This document shows, piece by piece, positions 38,159 through 49,199 of a stretch of DNA of 64,000 bases (position 1 is the stretch's first letter; each line of letters opens with the position of its first letter). The notes below the pieces were generated by a model. The model was not told the DNA's origin and did no database searches. It saw only the letters and a program-made list of their open reading frames with translations. Location: contig VZRG01001058.1 in NCBI GenBank assembly GCA_013397435.1, forward strand, positions 1-64,000. The letters are read 5' to 3'. Origin of the DNA: Erythrocercus mccallii. Taxonomy: Eukaryota; Chordata; Aves; Passeriformes; Dicruridae. The position numbers and the translations under genes are program-made.

Positions 38159-41100
38159 CGGCATTTTTTATTAGTTACATGAATTCTTTTCATGAGTGAG
38201 GACAGCTGACAAATCAACCTTAATGCTTTCAAAGCAAAGGCATGGGTCATTGTCATGTTCTACCAAATCATACATAACCTATATTCTTTTCCTTCTCCCT
38301 TGTTTTATATTTATGCATTTTGTCTTATCTATTTATGCTTGTTCTCTAGTTAACTTTTTTCTGGATCTCACCTTTTTTATTGTTAAATATGTTTCAAGTG
38401 ACATTATCTCTGTATATCTCTCTTCCTGCAGTCTAATCTTAGCTATCAAAAATCACAGTCAATTACTGAAGTGATTGATATCAAAAGCCATGCTAAACCA
38501 AGCTTGTCCTTGAAAATCCTTAACAGGAATTGCGAAAATATTTTTAATTTGAAAGATCACTCCTTCCAAAGCTTTGCACACATCTGTCATTATTAAAGCT
38601 AACATGTCTTGCTTTCAAAAACCTGTAGGTAATCATGAAATAATGTGTTCAGCCATATTAGCATGGGATAACTTCTGAGACTGAGGAGAGAGAATATCAC
38701 CTTAATTATGAGCACAGGGCTCATTGCTTACCTGGGTCTGTGACTGGAAATTTCAGGCGCAGTCCAGTTTCAATCCTGCTTACTGACCTATCTATTGAGT
38801 TCATGGACAGCCAGTGCACGTGCTGGCGATGGGCAGCTCTGCCAAATGACACTGCAAGAGTTGTAGGAAGGCTGCTTGTGCCCTGATTCAAACACCTGAA
38901 TTATAACATCTTTCCTTCTTAGATAATGACTTTTCTAATGCCATATATTTGTGTATGTTGATGTAATCATTATGCTACAGTTAGTGATATGTTCTGACAA
39001 TTAATATAATCATACCTGTATATGAAATTATGATTATATATTATGATAACAAAATATAATTTATATCATATAGTATGGTATAAATTATAAATCAGATTCC
39101 TAACAAAACACAATCTCATAAAAATTTACAAATGTAATTTTTTTTACCTAGAAACCTGGTATGAATCATTGCACATATGATAACTTGCCTTTGTACTTTT
39201 GATTTATGGGAAAAAGAGAAGCCTGTTATACTAGAAGGAAATATCAGGTAACCAAAATCTACACTCTTGTCATTCTGTATGCTTAATCTCTAAAAGCTAC
39301 CTATTTTGCACTGGCTTGATGTGATTAAGAAAAATGCTAGAGATTACTTGTATGGCAGTAAACTACAATCAAGGCCATAAATGCCAGTCATGATATTTTC
39401 AATATTGTTGGTTATATTTAAAGTTTCCTTACAATAAACAACACTTTTATATATAAAATTCTATGTTTATTGATATTGTTGTTTTTTAATTCTATTACCA
39501 TAAAATTACAGGTGACCTATTTATGTTCATTTATTTAAAAAAATCATAATTCTTAACACTTTCATGCTGATTTTCATAAATGACATGTGGATGTCTGTCT
39601 ACTCAGAACAGACAACATGTTGATGCAGTAATTGTCATAATTACTTTATTTGATGATTTGCTTGTAGTTTATAGCTGGGAAAAAAAGCTGTGGAGTAACA
39701 AATTTAGGATAATCAGAGAATCAGGGTTTTCTGATTCCCAAAATACACCTTCATGTTGCAGCAGTTTTATTGTGTTGCTCTTGGGCACTGGATGATTTCT
39801 GGAATTTTCTTTGTTGGTAAATTCAGGGGTCTTAACCAATAGTAACATGTTACCACTTTTTAAGTTTCATCCAAATCATTATATCCTTCATCTGTTAGCA
39901 CTTGTGATTTCTCCTGGATCTCTTCATATGTACACTCCAAACGTGCCAGGCTTCATGTCATAAATGTGGTGAGTGTTAATCCTAAAAAGGAAATCATATC
40001 AAGTTACTGATTTTTTTTTTTACAGATCTTTCAATAAAAAGTAAACAACTCTAATAATTTTAAACAACACTGTGTCAGGTTTACCTTATTAGACTGTGTC
40101 CATGTTTAAGTTACCTGATGCTTCTATTATTAAAGATTTTTGTTGAGTTTGTTGAAAATATGCTCCACTTAATGAAGAGAGAAAATCCTGTATGAGAGGC
40201 ATTCATGGGTTCATATGTTTTACTAAACCAGAAGAGAATCCACATGACAGCAAATGGTTTTTATAAATGCCTTAATCAGGGGGAAAACAATCTGATCACA
40301 GCCCTGAAGTTGATCACAAGACAAGGCGAGCAAGATTTCCTTGATCCTACTGCTGATGCCATCACTTTTTAAATGTTAAATGACATTGTGCTTCATGAGA
40401 TTTAATTCAAAATTGTCTGAAATAAACATTTCTGAAATAATTCCCTTCTGGATTTGCTGTTTAAGGTGCAGAAGTCACCAACTGTGGAAGTCTTGAGGCA
40501 AACCTCTGAAGAGTATTGTGAAACCATTTACAGCCTAAACCACTATCACTCTATCTTCTTCCCTCATGTTGTCTTTCTATTCAGTGAAGACTATTCTGCT
40601 CCTTGTTGGAATGATGGGTTTAGGGGTTTTTTTTGCTGTTGTTTTGGTGGTTTGGTTTTGCTTGAAATGTTTGGTGCTTTAAGCTTTCTGTAAGGTGACT
40701 GTGACAGTTATGTCATGATTGTGCCATTTTGTAGTCCATGGCACACTTGCTGCGATAAACGTTGTTTATTCAATGTCAAGCGTTCCCAGATGTGCAAAAG
40801 CAGTATCTTCTGGTCATCCTCCACAGATGACGTGACAATTCTTAGTCTTCTTTTTTTCAGATGCTTACTGCATCTGATAGCATTTCCTGAACAAAATGCT
40901 TTGCTGGAAGTCAATTTGCTACAGCATGGACATTCTTACATGTTCTTGCTAAAGTTTTTATGTTCAAAGCTCTTTTTATCCAACCATATGTGTGATGATT
41001 ATAGGTATGGTGTGGTTTTTAGTCTCTAAGATACTTTCCTGTGTCCGTAGTTCTCAGCTATTACTCCAGGGAGGAATTGCTTCTTTGAGTCTGTACAGAT

Positions 41101-42493
41101 CTGTGCTCTTGACTGTCTTACAAAATTTAGGATCATTTTCAAATCATTCGGACAGTTGTATTTCTTTCAGATATATACCAAGGCTGTTTCCAAGTTCTTA
41201 ATATACTTTTTGGCTCAGAAAGATGCTTATCAGGCTGGACACTCTCACTTCATGAACTGAAAGGAAGCTGAATAATCTTAGTAGGGTATGAAATCCCAAA
41301 GAAAATTAGATTTTAGCATTGTCTCTTCCTTCACACCATTTCTCTCCCTCTAAATGATCTTTCTTCTGGCAGCCAGGTGAAGAGCCAGTGGCAGTAGGGG
41401 CACATAAGGCAAGTGGAATGACTGGCTGGGTTTGTGCTGGGACACAATGGCCTGGTTGGCTGGGCAGCCACTCTCCCTTACTCATCTTTGTCCCACCCCT
41501 GCCCCTTTTCTGATGGCAAATCAAAATGAGCTGGAGTGCAGCTCTGGCATTGCCATGGCTTTGTGATTACATTGGGTAGGGTTGTGTTTCTTCCAGAGGA
41601 CTGCTAGAGGCCTATGTGTGTATGGTGGAACAGGGAAAAGACAAAGACCAAACTATTAGATAAATAAAGCTGCCCAATCGAGACCATATAAAAACTCTGA
41701 CAATAGGTTCTACTAGATCATTGTGATGGTATCTGCTGACTCAACCTTTTCTTAGTGAGGTATATTAAATTAGGATGGCCTAAAAATAGCATAATTCATA
41801 ATATGAATACTTTGTCATGTCTTCTTTTCAAGGTATTGAATTATTTCAGCTGAGCAGTTATGAAGTTTTAGGAGAGGCTAATGCTCTGTGCAGGTCTCTG
41901 TGGATGATTAATTTCCTGGCAGCTGTGTGAGCCTTTGGGACCTGTTCCCTCACATCTCTGAAGATGCTGGAAACTCAGTTCTGATAAATGTCTTATCTAG
42001 AAAAATCCATCCAACTTACCAAGAAGCTCTATTTTTTTAATCTTTGTTGCTTTGTCCTTGTGGGGTCAGGTGATGTGCCTATTTTAAGCAACCTTAGCTA
42101 GACTGTACCCTTGGTTTTTGGCTGCACCTGTATGGCTGTATCTATCATAGGAAATTTTATGTGCCTGAGACTATTTGCTAGTACTGAGGCACTGAATGAC
42201 CAACATTCATACTGTTTTCCAGTATTTCTCTGGGCTCATTTATAAGTTGTCCAGGAATCTTTTTCTTAACCTTCCATATGGGGTGGCCATATACAGATAG
42301 CCAACTGAGAATAGTCCTTGGCCTATGGTGGTTCCCAAACCATATTTGAAAATCACTAGCTATTGGCCTGTGCAAAAAACTGTACAAGGGCTATTCTAAA
42401 ATGAATCATATCCAGTACAGATTATTGTATTCCAGTGCCCAGAAACAGTCACTGACATTTTAGTTTACCAACCAGCATAGAGGAAACCTACAG

Positions 42494-42557
42494 TTTTTCT
42501 GTAATCTCTTCTTGAGTTGTTTTTCTGCAATCTCTTCTTGAGTTGTTTTTCTGCAAG
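42494..42557. repeat. 26-bp tandem repeat, 2.4 copies
   Basis: The unit begins TTTTTCTGCAATCTC and ends TTCTTGAGTTG. Two full copies differ at one base (TGTAAT or TGCAAT) and a partial third copy follows. It is a recent local duplication. Confidence 0.93.
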
Positions 42558-43162
42558 CTTTGAGCTGAGATAGAGGAGTTTTTTTATTTATCACTCTTCT
42601 GGTTTGCTTTGTGATACGGGAAGCCTGTATTTTTTTCCTAATACTATTGGCAATTTCAGTCTTGCTCTATCTTTATAGGTTAAAAATGTTTAGCTGAAAC
42701 TGGAATCTGTACCATAATGACAGGAAATAAATTTCTCATTGATTCCTGACCTGTCTTGGAAGGGAAAAAAACAATAATCCCCGCCCTGTTATTTATTCTA
42801 TTTCTCCTCAATTTGAGTCACTGCAGGAGGCAACTGAAATTTCTCTTCTAGCACTCAAGAGAAAACTTCTTTCCTGCGAGCAACAAGTTTTCCTTTGCTC
42901 TTCATTCCCAAGAGCATCTTCTGTGAGGAGATTGAGGACGGGATGTGTGGAGGTGGGGTGCCGTTAGGAACGAGGACAGAGCCAGCCACCAGTGCAGCTA
43001 GCCACTAATGGCCATTGGAAGAGGGAATGAGTACAAATACCTTTAGGAGATACACAAGTCATTGTGTGAGGAGAAAACTTGATTGAGCAGCAGAATGGCT
43101 GCAGAAGCAAGGCTGCCATGTTGGATAGAAGCTGTGGTGAGCGAGGTTCTTCTGATGTCTGG

Positions 43163-43200
43163 GGGTGGATGTCTACAATTACTGAGGGTGGATGTCTACA
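43163..43200. repeat. Duplicated 15-mer, 23-bp period
   Basis: GGGTGGATGTCTACA occurs at 43163-43177 and again at 43186-43200. Confidence 0.9.
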
Positions 43201-45342
43201 TGCTGATGTGAAAGCTCCTGTGGCAGGATTAAAATAATGATATGCTGTATTCCGGAGAGTCAGCAGTAACAGCTGTGTTACAAGGGCAGGATTGACTTGG
43301 GACAGGAAGGATTAAAAGTGGAGATAGGCACAAACCTAATGTGTAACATATATTTTACTAATACAACTTTGATTGAAATATTACTAATTTTAAAAATCTG
43401 CTTTGTGTCTTATTAACTTTGTGCCTGGCAATTTTAAGAGGTAAATAGATAAGATGAAATTAATCAGTATTTTCTAATTGTAGTCTCTCCTGTTTGTTTT
43501 GTGCTTTTTTGTGCCACCCGTAATGTGACAATAACTCAAGAGTAACACTTCCTAATCTTATTTTCTACCCTTACAACAGCAGAAGCAACTGAATCAGCAA
43601 AGCTACCAAGACCGCTTGTGTTACACAGTATTGATTCACTCTCTGAGCACCCATTCATTTGGGCATGGAGTGAGGTGAAGTAGGGTGTGTGGAGGGGGAG
43701 TAATGATTTAATTAGAGACCAGGCATTCAGAGCAAGGAGTATGGCATTGACATAATCTTAATTCTGAAATTTAGATGATACATACTTGCCTTGAGCCAAT
43801 GGGGTTAGTAAGCTTTGCTAGTTTTGTGTGACAGTATGTCTTGCTGTCATCTACTGCATGGACTACCTGTCCCTTTACTTATTTTCCATTACATCCTCAC
43901 TGAGTAAATGTTAACTTACTGTATGCAAAGGAGAGGTAGATGTGAAAATAAGAAAGCTGTTACATGTCTCCTTTTAGAATTTCAAAACAGTTCAGACATT
44001 CATCTTTACAAGATGTTAATCTCAGTCCTAGGTAGGATTCATATTTTTGTGTTTTCTGGGTAAGTCATAGATTCCAGTGTGATATCAAGGGTCTAATTCA
44101 GCAATGGTATTTACTTGTCTAGACCTGTGTCTGGAATCTGGGCCAGACAATCTTAGAGGACTGGGCTTCATATCAAACACTCATGCACAAAGCTTTTGTA
44201 GAGAACTGTGAGTCTTCACAGTACATAGCTGTGAAGCTATTTTGTTTGGGCTCCAAAAAGTACATAGCAGGGTAGAAATGTGCTCCGTAAGAAGATTCAT
44301 ATTCTTTAGGCCAACAGACTTCTTCTGAAGAAAGATGGGACTTGAGACAGGATTTTGTATCTTCTGTTGCTGCTTGAGCCGGCCTCTACCATTTCCACAC
44401 TGTGGCAGAGGGAGCCTTCAGAAGAGCACATTGTGAGTTTTACCTTGCAAGGACTGTACCACAGGCACAGAAGGCAGTTTGCAGAGTAGAGACATCTGCA
44501 TGCCCAGGTCTTCTGCCCCACCTCAGTCTGGTGGTGCAGGGTCTGTGCTGAAACTCATTAAAAGGCCAAGAAGCTTAGATGTCTCTCCAAAGAGCCTAAA
44601 GGCTGTTTAGATATGTAATGGAGATCAAAAGAGAAGGGGAAGGAACACAGCCTTAAAATTCATTTTATTGTGGAGTGGTGTAAAAAAGATGGTTCCTGAT
44701 TTACCCGTTTTCTACTTATTAAAAGAATATAATTTAGAGAGGGGATGCCACGAAAGCTTTCTCATATAAAGATGTATCAGTTATTTAGAAAAAGCCTGAA
44801 TTGTAAATATAGGGAAAATGTGAGCTTGTGGGATGTGGGGTAGACAGCTGATATTATAATAAGCTGTCTAGCCACTTAATATTTGAATCTCAGTATTACT
44901 TTTAAGATTATTTTCCTCAAGGTACTTATTTAAATAATATTTTCAAATTGGGAAAATGATCTGTAAATGTCATTAAGCACAGGTGTGTTTGGTCATTAAA
45001 CACAGAAGATTTTGCGTTAAATTCCACGGGATTCACTTTTCTACTTTCTTTTAAAGCTAAGCTTGCTTATAGAGACTAATAGTTTCCAGTTCATGCTGCA
45101 GAAGATACTGGGTGTTTTTCAGAGTAATGGTTGTCTTCAAACAGTGTTTACAGATGGCAATGACTTTACTAACAGGCAAGCTATTACTTTGTGGAAAAGG
45201 CAAATCTCAAACTGATGTGCCAGTGACATCTGCAGACTGTGTTGTGATGCCAAGTACAATTATGGTATAATTTCCTGTTTTACTTTTTAATTGTGTTACC
45301 TTCGTAGGCCTTGTAGGCCTGTGGGAACAACAGTCCAGCATT

Positions 45343-45356
45343 CCCTCTAGTGGCCA
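45343..45356 (-). promoter_or_regulatory. CTCF-like motif upstream of HBP1 promoter
   Basis: On the minus strand the bases read TGGCCACTAGAGGG, matching the first 14 positions of the CTCF consensus TGGCCASYAGRKGGC; the next base, A, departs from it. It lies about 550 bp before the CpG island, a plausible boundary between PRKAR2B and HBP1. Binding is inferred. Confidence 0.55.
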
Positions 45357-45927
45357 CTAACCAAACAGGGAACCATTTCTTTTTTTTTTTCTCATTTTCA
45401 TGCACAGCTATGTTAGCATGCCTGAAAGGCAGAACTGTCACAGATACCAATTCTGAAACAGGATTTAAGACACGTTCTTATTTCTGGAATTATGTTGACA
45501 ACAGGAAAAGAAAGAAGTGCACTTGTTGGGAAAATCCCAGCAGTTGCAAAATATTGTAACTGTCCATCAGTTTCTAAAATATTGTCTGTTTCTGAATTGT
45601 GCGTGTACTTGCTTTGTATCACATCATGCATAGGAATTCATCTATTTTGTGACAAAGATGTGGTCTCTGGGGGAGTCTTGCCTCTCTGAGCTCCTGGAGT
45701 TAGTGGGAAAATGTCTTAATAGTAATGTTTAAGCAAACCACACTGTTATTCTGGCAATAGAAGTATGGGACGGTCTGGGAGACACTAACGGACAGATAAA
45801 AACCTGCACGGATTTGATTTATTTTCTCCTCCCCACCCTAGCTTGTATTTTTGGCCTAAGCTCCCACCACTGTCTTCAATGAAAGAGAGGGAGGAACGAG
45901 GCCGGAGCGGAGGCCGGGCGCAGCTGC

Positions 45928-45934
45928 TGACTCA
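45928..45934 (+). promoter_or_regulatory. HBP1: AP-1 motif
   Basis: TGACTCA, the AP-1 heptamer, sits at the upstream edge of the island. Function is not shown by sequence. Confidence 0.45.
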
Positions 45935-46088
45935 CTCCCTGACCTTTAGCCACCTCTTTGCCCTCCGCGCCGCCGCCGTGACTCGGGGCAGCGCGGGCCC
46001 GTTCCGCAGAGCGCTGCTGGGGGCGAGCCGGGGCCGTGCGGGGCGGGGGCGGGCGGGGGGCACGGGCGGGCAGCGGCCGGGCCGGGTA

Positions 46089-46112
46089 CACGTGTCCGCG
46101 CCGCTTGTTTAC
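46089..46112. promoter_or_regulatory. HBP1: E-box plus forkhead motif pair
   Basis: CACGTG (46089-46094) is followed ten bases later by TTGTTTAC (46105-46112), whose complement is the forkhead/FOXO core GTAAACAA. The same two motifs recur adjacent to each other in intron 1 (47021-47040). Confidence 0.5.
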
Positions 46113-46132
46113 TATCGCTGGGCCCGCGCGGG

Positions 46133-46151
46133 GCATCCTGGGGGCTGTCGT
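46133..46151 (-). promoter_or_regulatory. HBP1: ZNF143/THAP11-type motif (imperfect)
   Basis: On the minus strand it reads ACGACAGCCCCCAGGATGC, matching ACTACANNTCCCAGVATGC except at two positions. It faces a better copy 40 bp downstream. Confidence 0.5.
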
Positions 46152-46191
46152 CTTATCGCGGACCCGCGGGCAGGCGCGGGCGGCGGTGGCG

Positions 46192-46210
46192 ACTACAGCT
46201 CCCAGAATGC
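46192..46210 (+). promoter_or_regulatory. HBP1: ZNF143/THAP11 (SBS) motif, perfect
   Basis: ACTACAGCTCCCAGAATGC fits every defined position of the long ACTACANNTCCCAGVATGC motif, which marks many housekeeping CpG-island promoters and promoter-anchored contacts. At 19 bp with 17 defined positions, a chance match is very unlikely. Confidence 0.8.
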
Positions 46211-46237
46211 TTCTGCGCCCGCAGGCAGAGGCATCGT

Positions 46238-46450
46238 CCAATCGGAGCGCGGCAAGGGGGTGATTGATGGGAGGCGCGGTGCAATCCGCTGTGCAAGAGA
46301 GTCAAAACATGCCCGCCCTCCGGGCGGAGTCCTGACAGGCAGGCCAGCTAGCCAATAGGAGGCGGCTGCTAATTGAGCAACGTCGCCGCTAGCCACTCAG
46401 GGCTCGAGCAGCGCCTGTAGAGGGCGGGACCCACCGAGAGGACGGGGCGG
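46238..46450 (+). promoter_or_regulatory. HBP1: HBP1 proximal promoter: CCAAT and GC boxes
   Basis: CCAAT lies at 46238-46242 and 46352-46356. GGGCGG GC boxes lie at 46422-46427 and 46445-46450. No TATA box is seen. The spacing suggests transcription starts at about 46390-46450, 40-100 bp before the exon 1 donor. The exact start cannot be set from sequence. Confidence 0.6.
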
Positions 46451-46490
46451 GGGGGCATCCGAGGGGAGCTCGGTAATGGCGACGGGTTCG
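46400..46490 (+). other. HBP1: HBP1 exon 1 (5'UTR, possibly coding from 46476)
   Basis: The exon ends at a consensus donor (GTAAGT at 46491). The left edge is a guess. An ATG at 46476 in GTAATGG context (purine at -3, G at +4) opens a frame, MATGS, that stays open across the splice into SDTLEHPN and the MVWEV start. It can therefore be read as 5'UTR or as the start of a 13-residue N-terminal extension. Confidence 0.65.
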
Positions 46491-46650
46491 GTAAGTGCTA
46501 CAAAGTTTGAAGCTGCCGCTTTTGGGGGCTGCGACGCTCCGGAGGGGGACGGGAGGGGTCCGGGAGGTCGGAGAGTAGTGGTAGCAGCCGCAGGCCGAGC
46601 CGAGGAGGCCGCTGGATCCACTCTTTTGACGGCGACGGCAACCTCGGACA

Positions 46651-46658
46651 TTGTTTAC
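46651..46658 (-). promoter_or_regulatory. HBP1: Forkhead (FOXO-type) motif
   Basis: TTGTTTAC, complement GTAAACAA, is the second of three identical octamers in the island. Confidence 0.5.
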
Positions 46659-47020
46659 TGTGCGCCTTCCGTGACCGGCCTCGCGGAGCCGGCACCGTCC
46701 CGCACCGCTGGGTTGAAACTCACGGGGTGTGCCGGCCCTCTTTGGTGTCCTTCAAACCACGAAAACAAGCGGTATAGGGGAGGTGTCCCCCACCTTGTTT
46801 TCCCCGGGGAGCTGCTGCCCGCCCCGGTCTGTCAGAGCGAGGGCGCTGTGCCCGCTGCGGGAGCACAGCCCCTGCGGGACGGGCAGCGTTCGGGGTGTCC
46901 GTGAGTGCGAGTGAGCCCGGCGGGGGGAGCGGCGGCCGGGGCGCGGGGGGGCCCCCCCGGGCCGGTGTTACGCAGTTCGAATGAATGGGGCCGAGCGCGC
47001 GTGCGCCGTGCGGCCGCGGG

Positions 47021-47040
47021 TGTAAACAAGGTCACGTGAC
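47021..47040 (+). promoter_or_regulatory. HBP1: Forkhead + palindromic E-box composite
   Basis: TGTAAACAAGGTCACGTGAC joins a forkhead site (TGTAAACA) to a perfect palindrome GTCACGTGAC, the form preferred by TFEB/MITF/USF factors, with an AAGGTCA nuclear-receptor half-site overlapping both. HBP1 has been reported as induced through FOXO when PI3K signalling falls, so the forkhead part has independent support. Use of the E-box is inference. Confidence 0.6.
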
Positions 47041-47974
47041 GGGCGGGGGGGCCCGAGGGGGTGTTGGTGAGGGGGGTCCGCGGGGGCTCCTCCCGGAGCT
47101 CCGCCGCCCCCGGGCCGCCCTGGAGCACCGTGCCCGTGGGGCTGCGGCGGCGGGGGCAGCGCGGCCCGCCCCGCCTCGCCTCAGCGAACGGGCCGCCCGG
47201 GCTTCGAAAACATGGTGAATCACGCTGTGCCTCGGCTGCGCGCTCTGGCACGGCCGGGGATGTGCAGCGAGGATTCCTGATCAAAGCAGCTGCGCCAGGA
47301 AAAGTCCCTGGTGTAGATCCAGTCTTGCCAGTATGTTGTGTTTTGCTTGGAGAAGCTGTTCTCCGAATTAAACTCCGTCCAGCGTATTGCTCAGGCGTCG
47401 ACCTGGCCTGAAACTTCGTCAGTAGGTTGGGGGAAGAAAGGCAAATAGCAGAAGGAAAAAAACCACGGGAAGCACTTCCACCCAGGCATTCCTGCGCAGT
47501 GCGGTTTGGGTGGATGCTGCCCAGTTCCTGCTGAACCTCTTCTCAGCCACAGTTTATTTAGTTTTCTCCCGATTTTGTTTTTGTCCCTCAGACTTGGATC
47601 AATTAATAAAGGCTTTGTCAGTAGTGCCGTTTGTTTTAGCATGACAGCTTACTTTAAAGCACAAAATAATAATTTCATTTAGCCTCCAAAGATTGCCACA
47701 GTAATTACAGTCCTGTGAAGCATGGTTCTAGACAATATCTGACACAACAAATTTGCAACATAAACTTAATTTTAAAAAATCTTTACAAGGTAATTAATGA
47801 CCAATCCCCTTCATGTTCAAACTATTGAAAAGCTGAAGAGGGGGACATGATGTCCACAGCAGACTTTAATCAGGCAGAATAAAAAAATTGAAAAGTAAAG
47901 TTGGATACTTTGTTTTTCTTTGTAATTCTCTCTAAATTTCTTTGTAATTCATTTGTTAGAGGATTTTTTGGCTT

Positions 47975-48006
47975 TTGTACACAGATGGCTTTGTACACAG
48001 ATGGTT
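47975..48006. repeat. 16-bp tandem duplication
   Basis: TTGTACACAGATGGCT is followed directly by TTGTACACAGATGGTT, one mismatch in 16. Confidence 0.92.
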
Positions 48007-48207
48007 TAGAGAATTTCTTGTGACGTGGAGGAATAATTCATTTTTCAAACAAATATCTTTCTTGTCAGACTAGCATTTTGTATCTGTACCTTATCTCTGA
48101 CCTTCAGAGTGTTGGGATACCAGGACACATACTTTCAAGTCTTGGCACCTGGCGGGAAGGAAAGAGAAGGTAACATTCTAGAAATAAGTTTGCTTCTTCA
48201 TTTTGGC

Positions 48208-48281
48208 AGGAAAATGGGAAAGGAAGAGAGGAAAAAACGGAGGGGGGGAAAAAAGAGGGCAGAAGGAAGGAAAGGAAAGAC
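48208..48281 (+). repeat. Polypurine stretch
   Basis: About 74 bp consist of A and G except for three pyrimidines, with runs such as GAGGGGGGG and GAAGGAAGGAAAGGAAAG. Such tracts can form triplex DNA. Confidence 0.8.
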
Positions 48282-48686
48282 ATAGATAAGCCAGAAAAAC
48301 AAGGAGTGGCTTTTCAGAGTTGATTAGTTGGAGATAATCTTCAAGGTCCTGACCTGTACTACTGAGGTCTGTTTTTTCTGCTCAGAAATAACTAAGTTAT
48401 CTGCTCTTGTGGTCTGTAATTTTACTGTCCTTCATAGGTGACAGGGGTATAAATTGTGTGAAAGATGTTTTTTGGAGGTGAAAATAATGTCAATGATAGT
48501 TTGAGTTGTATATTCTCATTTCTGTGACCTTTCTTTTTCCTCCTTAAAATTGGAATAAGCTGATGTAGCTTTGTAGTAGTGCCATTTGAGTAGAATTAAA
48601 CTTCTTTTTATGTTTAGCATGCAAGTTTATATAAGTTTTGCATATATTTCAAAGATTAAGAGATCAGAAGGTAGAAATTTTCCAGT

Positions 48687-48804
48687 GAAAACCCTCCTGG
48701 ACATGATCCTGTACAGCCTGCTGTAGGTGAACCTACTTTAGCAGTGGAGGGGGCTGGACTAGATGACCTCCAGAGGTTCCTTCCATCCAGTCATTCTACG
48801 ATAT
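48687..48804 (+). mobile_element. CR1 LINE 3' tail
   Basis: CTGTACAGCCTGCTGTAGGT, GGGGCTGGACTAGATGACC, CCAGAGGTTCCTTCCATCC and CATTCTACGATATG are the last 120 bp of a CR1 in sense orientation, including the terminal ATTCTNNGAT motif. Confidence 0.85.
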
Positions 48805-49199
48805 GAAAATATTACAGTTTTTCAGCTATTGTTGGTATTTCTCTAATGTAGCTTACTTAGTGGATATGCTTTTCAGGTTTTCTGTCTTACTAAGCTGTGT
48901 TTTCTGCTCTTTTGTGAGAGACTCATGATTATTTTTTCAAGGACATTTCATTAAAGTACAAGGTAATCATGTTATGGTAGCTTTAATTCATCCTCATCTG
49001 AAAAAAAAAGTAGATAACTAAATTACTAAAGATTGGATAACATTGTTTACCAGCTTTTAGAGACGGTGGTTGTGTAGAGTAAGCACACCGTTCTCTGCTG
49101 AAGATGATTTAAAATACTGGGTTTGGTATAAACCTTGTATTACTAGAATTTGGGGAAATGAAACTGAAGTGAAATCTTCCAGTAGAGGCGGCTTTATCT

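Larger units (their letters stand above)
37408..38175 (+). other. PRKAR2B: PRKAR2B 3' untranslated region
   Basis: About 770 bp follow the stop. The segment has a T/G-rich low-complexity stretch (37528-37597), an AATAAA at 37637-37642 that is poorly placed for a main end, and a second AATAAA at 38153-38158 followed by a T-rich stretch. A further AATAAA at 39433-39438 could serve a longer form. Confidence 0.75.
38176..45890. other. PRKAR2B-HBP1 intergenic region
   Basis: This 7.7-kb stretch has no exon, RNA gene or dated retroelement that I recognise. It contains an AT-rich segment with imperfect inverted TATAATTTATA motifs (about 39000-39095), AATAAA at 39433, tandem repeats at 42494 and 43163, and a CTCF-like motif at 45343. 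Open frames here are short and lack coding features. Confidence 0.8.
45893..47280. promoter_or_regulatory. HBP1: CpG island promoter of HBP1
   Basis: This is the only strongly GC- and CpG-rich block in the window. It covers the first exon donor (46491) and contains AP-1, E-box, forkhead, ZNF143/THAP11, CCAAT and GC-box motifs with no clear TATA box. That is the profile of a broad, constitutive vertebrate promoter. Long open frames inside it on both strands come from the scarcity of stop codons in GC-rich DNA and are not genes. Confidence 0.9.

Noticed and set aside
45843..46358. 171-codon plus-strand open frame and overlapping minus-strand frame (45876-46241) in the CpG island
   Set aside because: The composition is Arg/Gly/Ala/Pro-rich with no domain, and frames are open on both strands at once. 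This is the expected result of few stop codons in GC-rich promoter DNA.
46832..47284. 150-codon minus-strand open frame
   Set aside because: Same cause as above: it lies in the CpG island, is low-complexity Pro/Arg/Ala, and overlaps promoter motifs.
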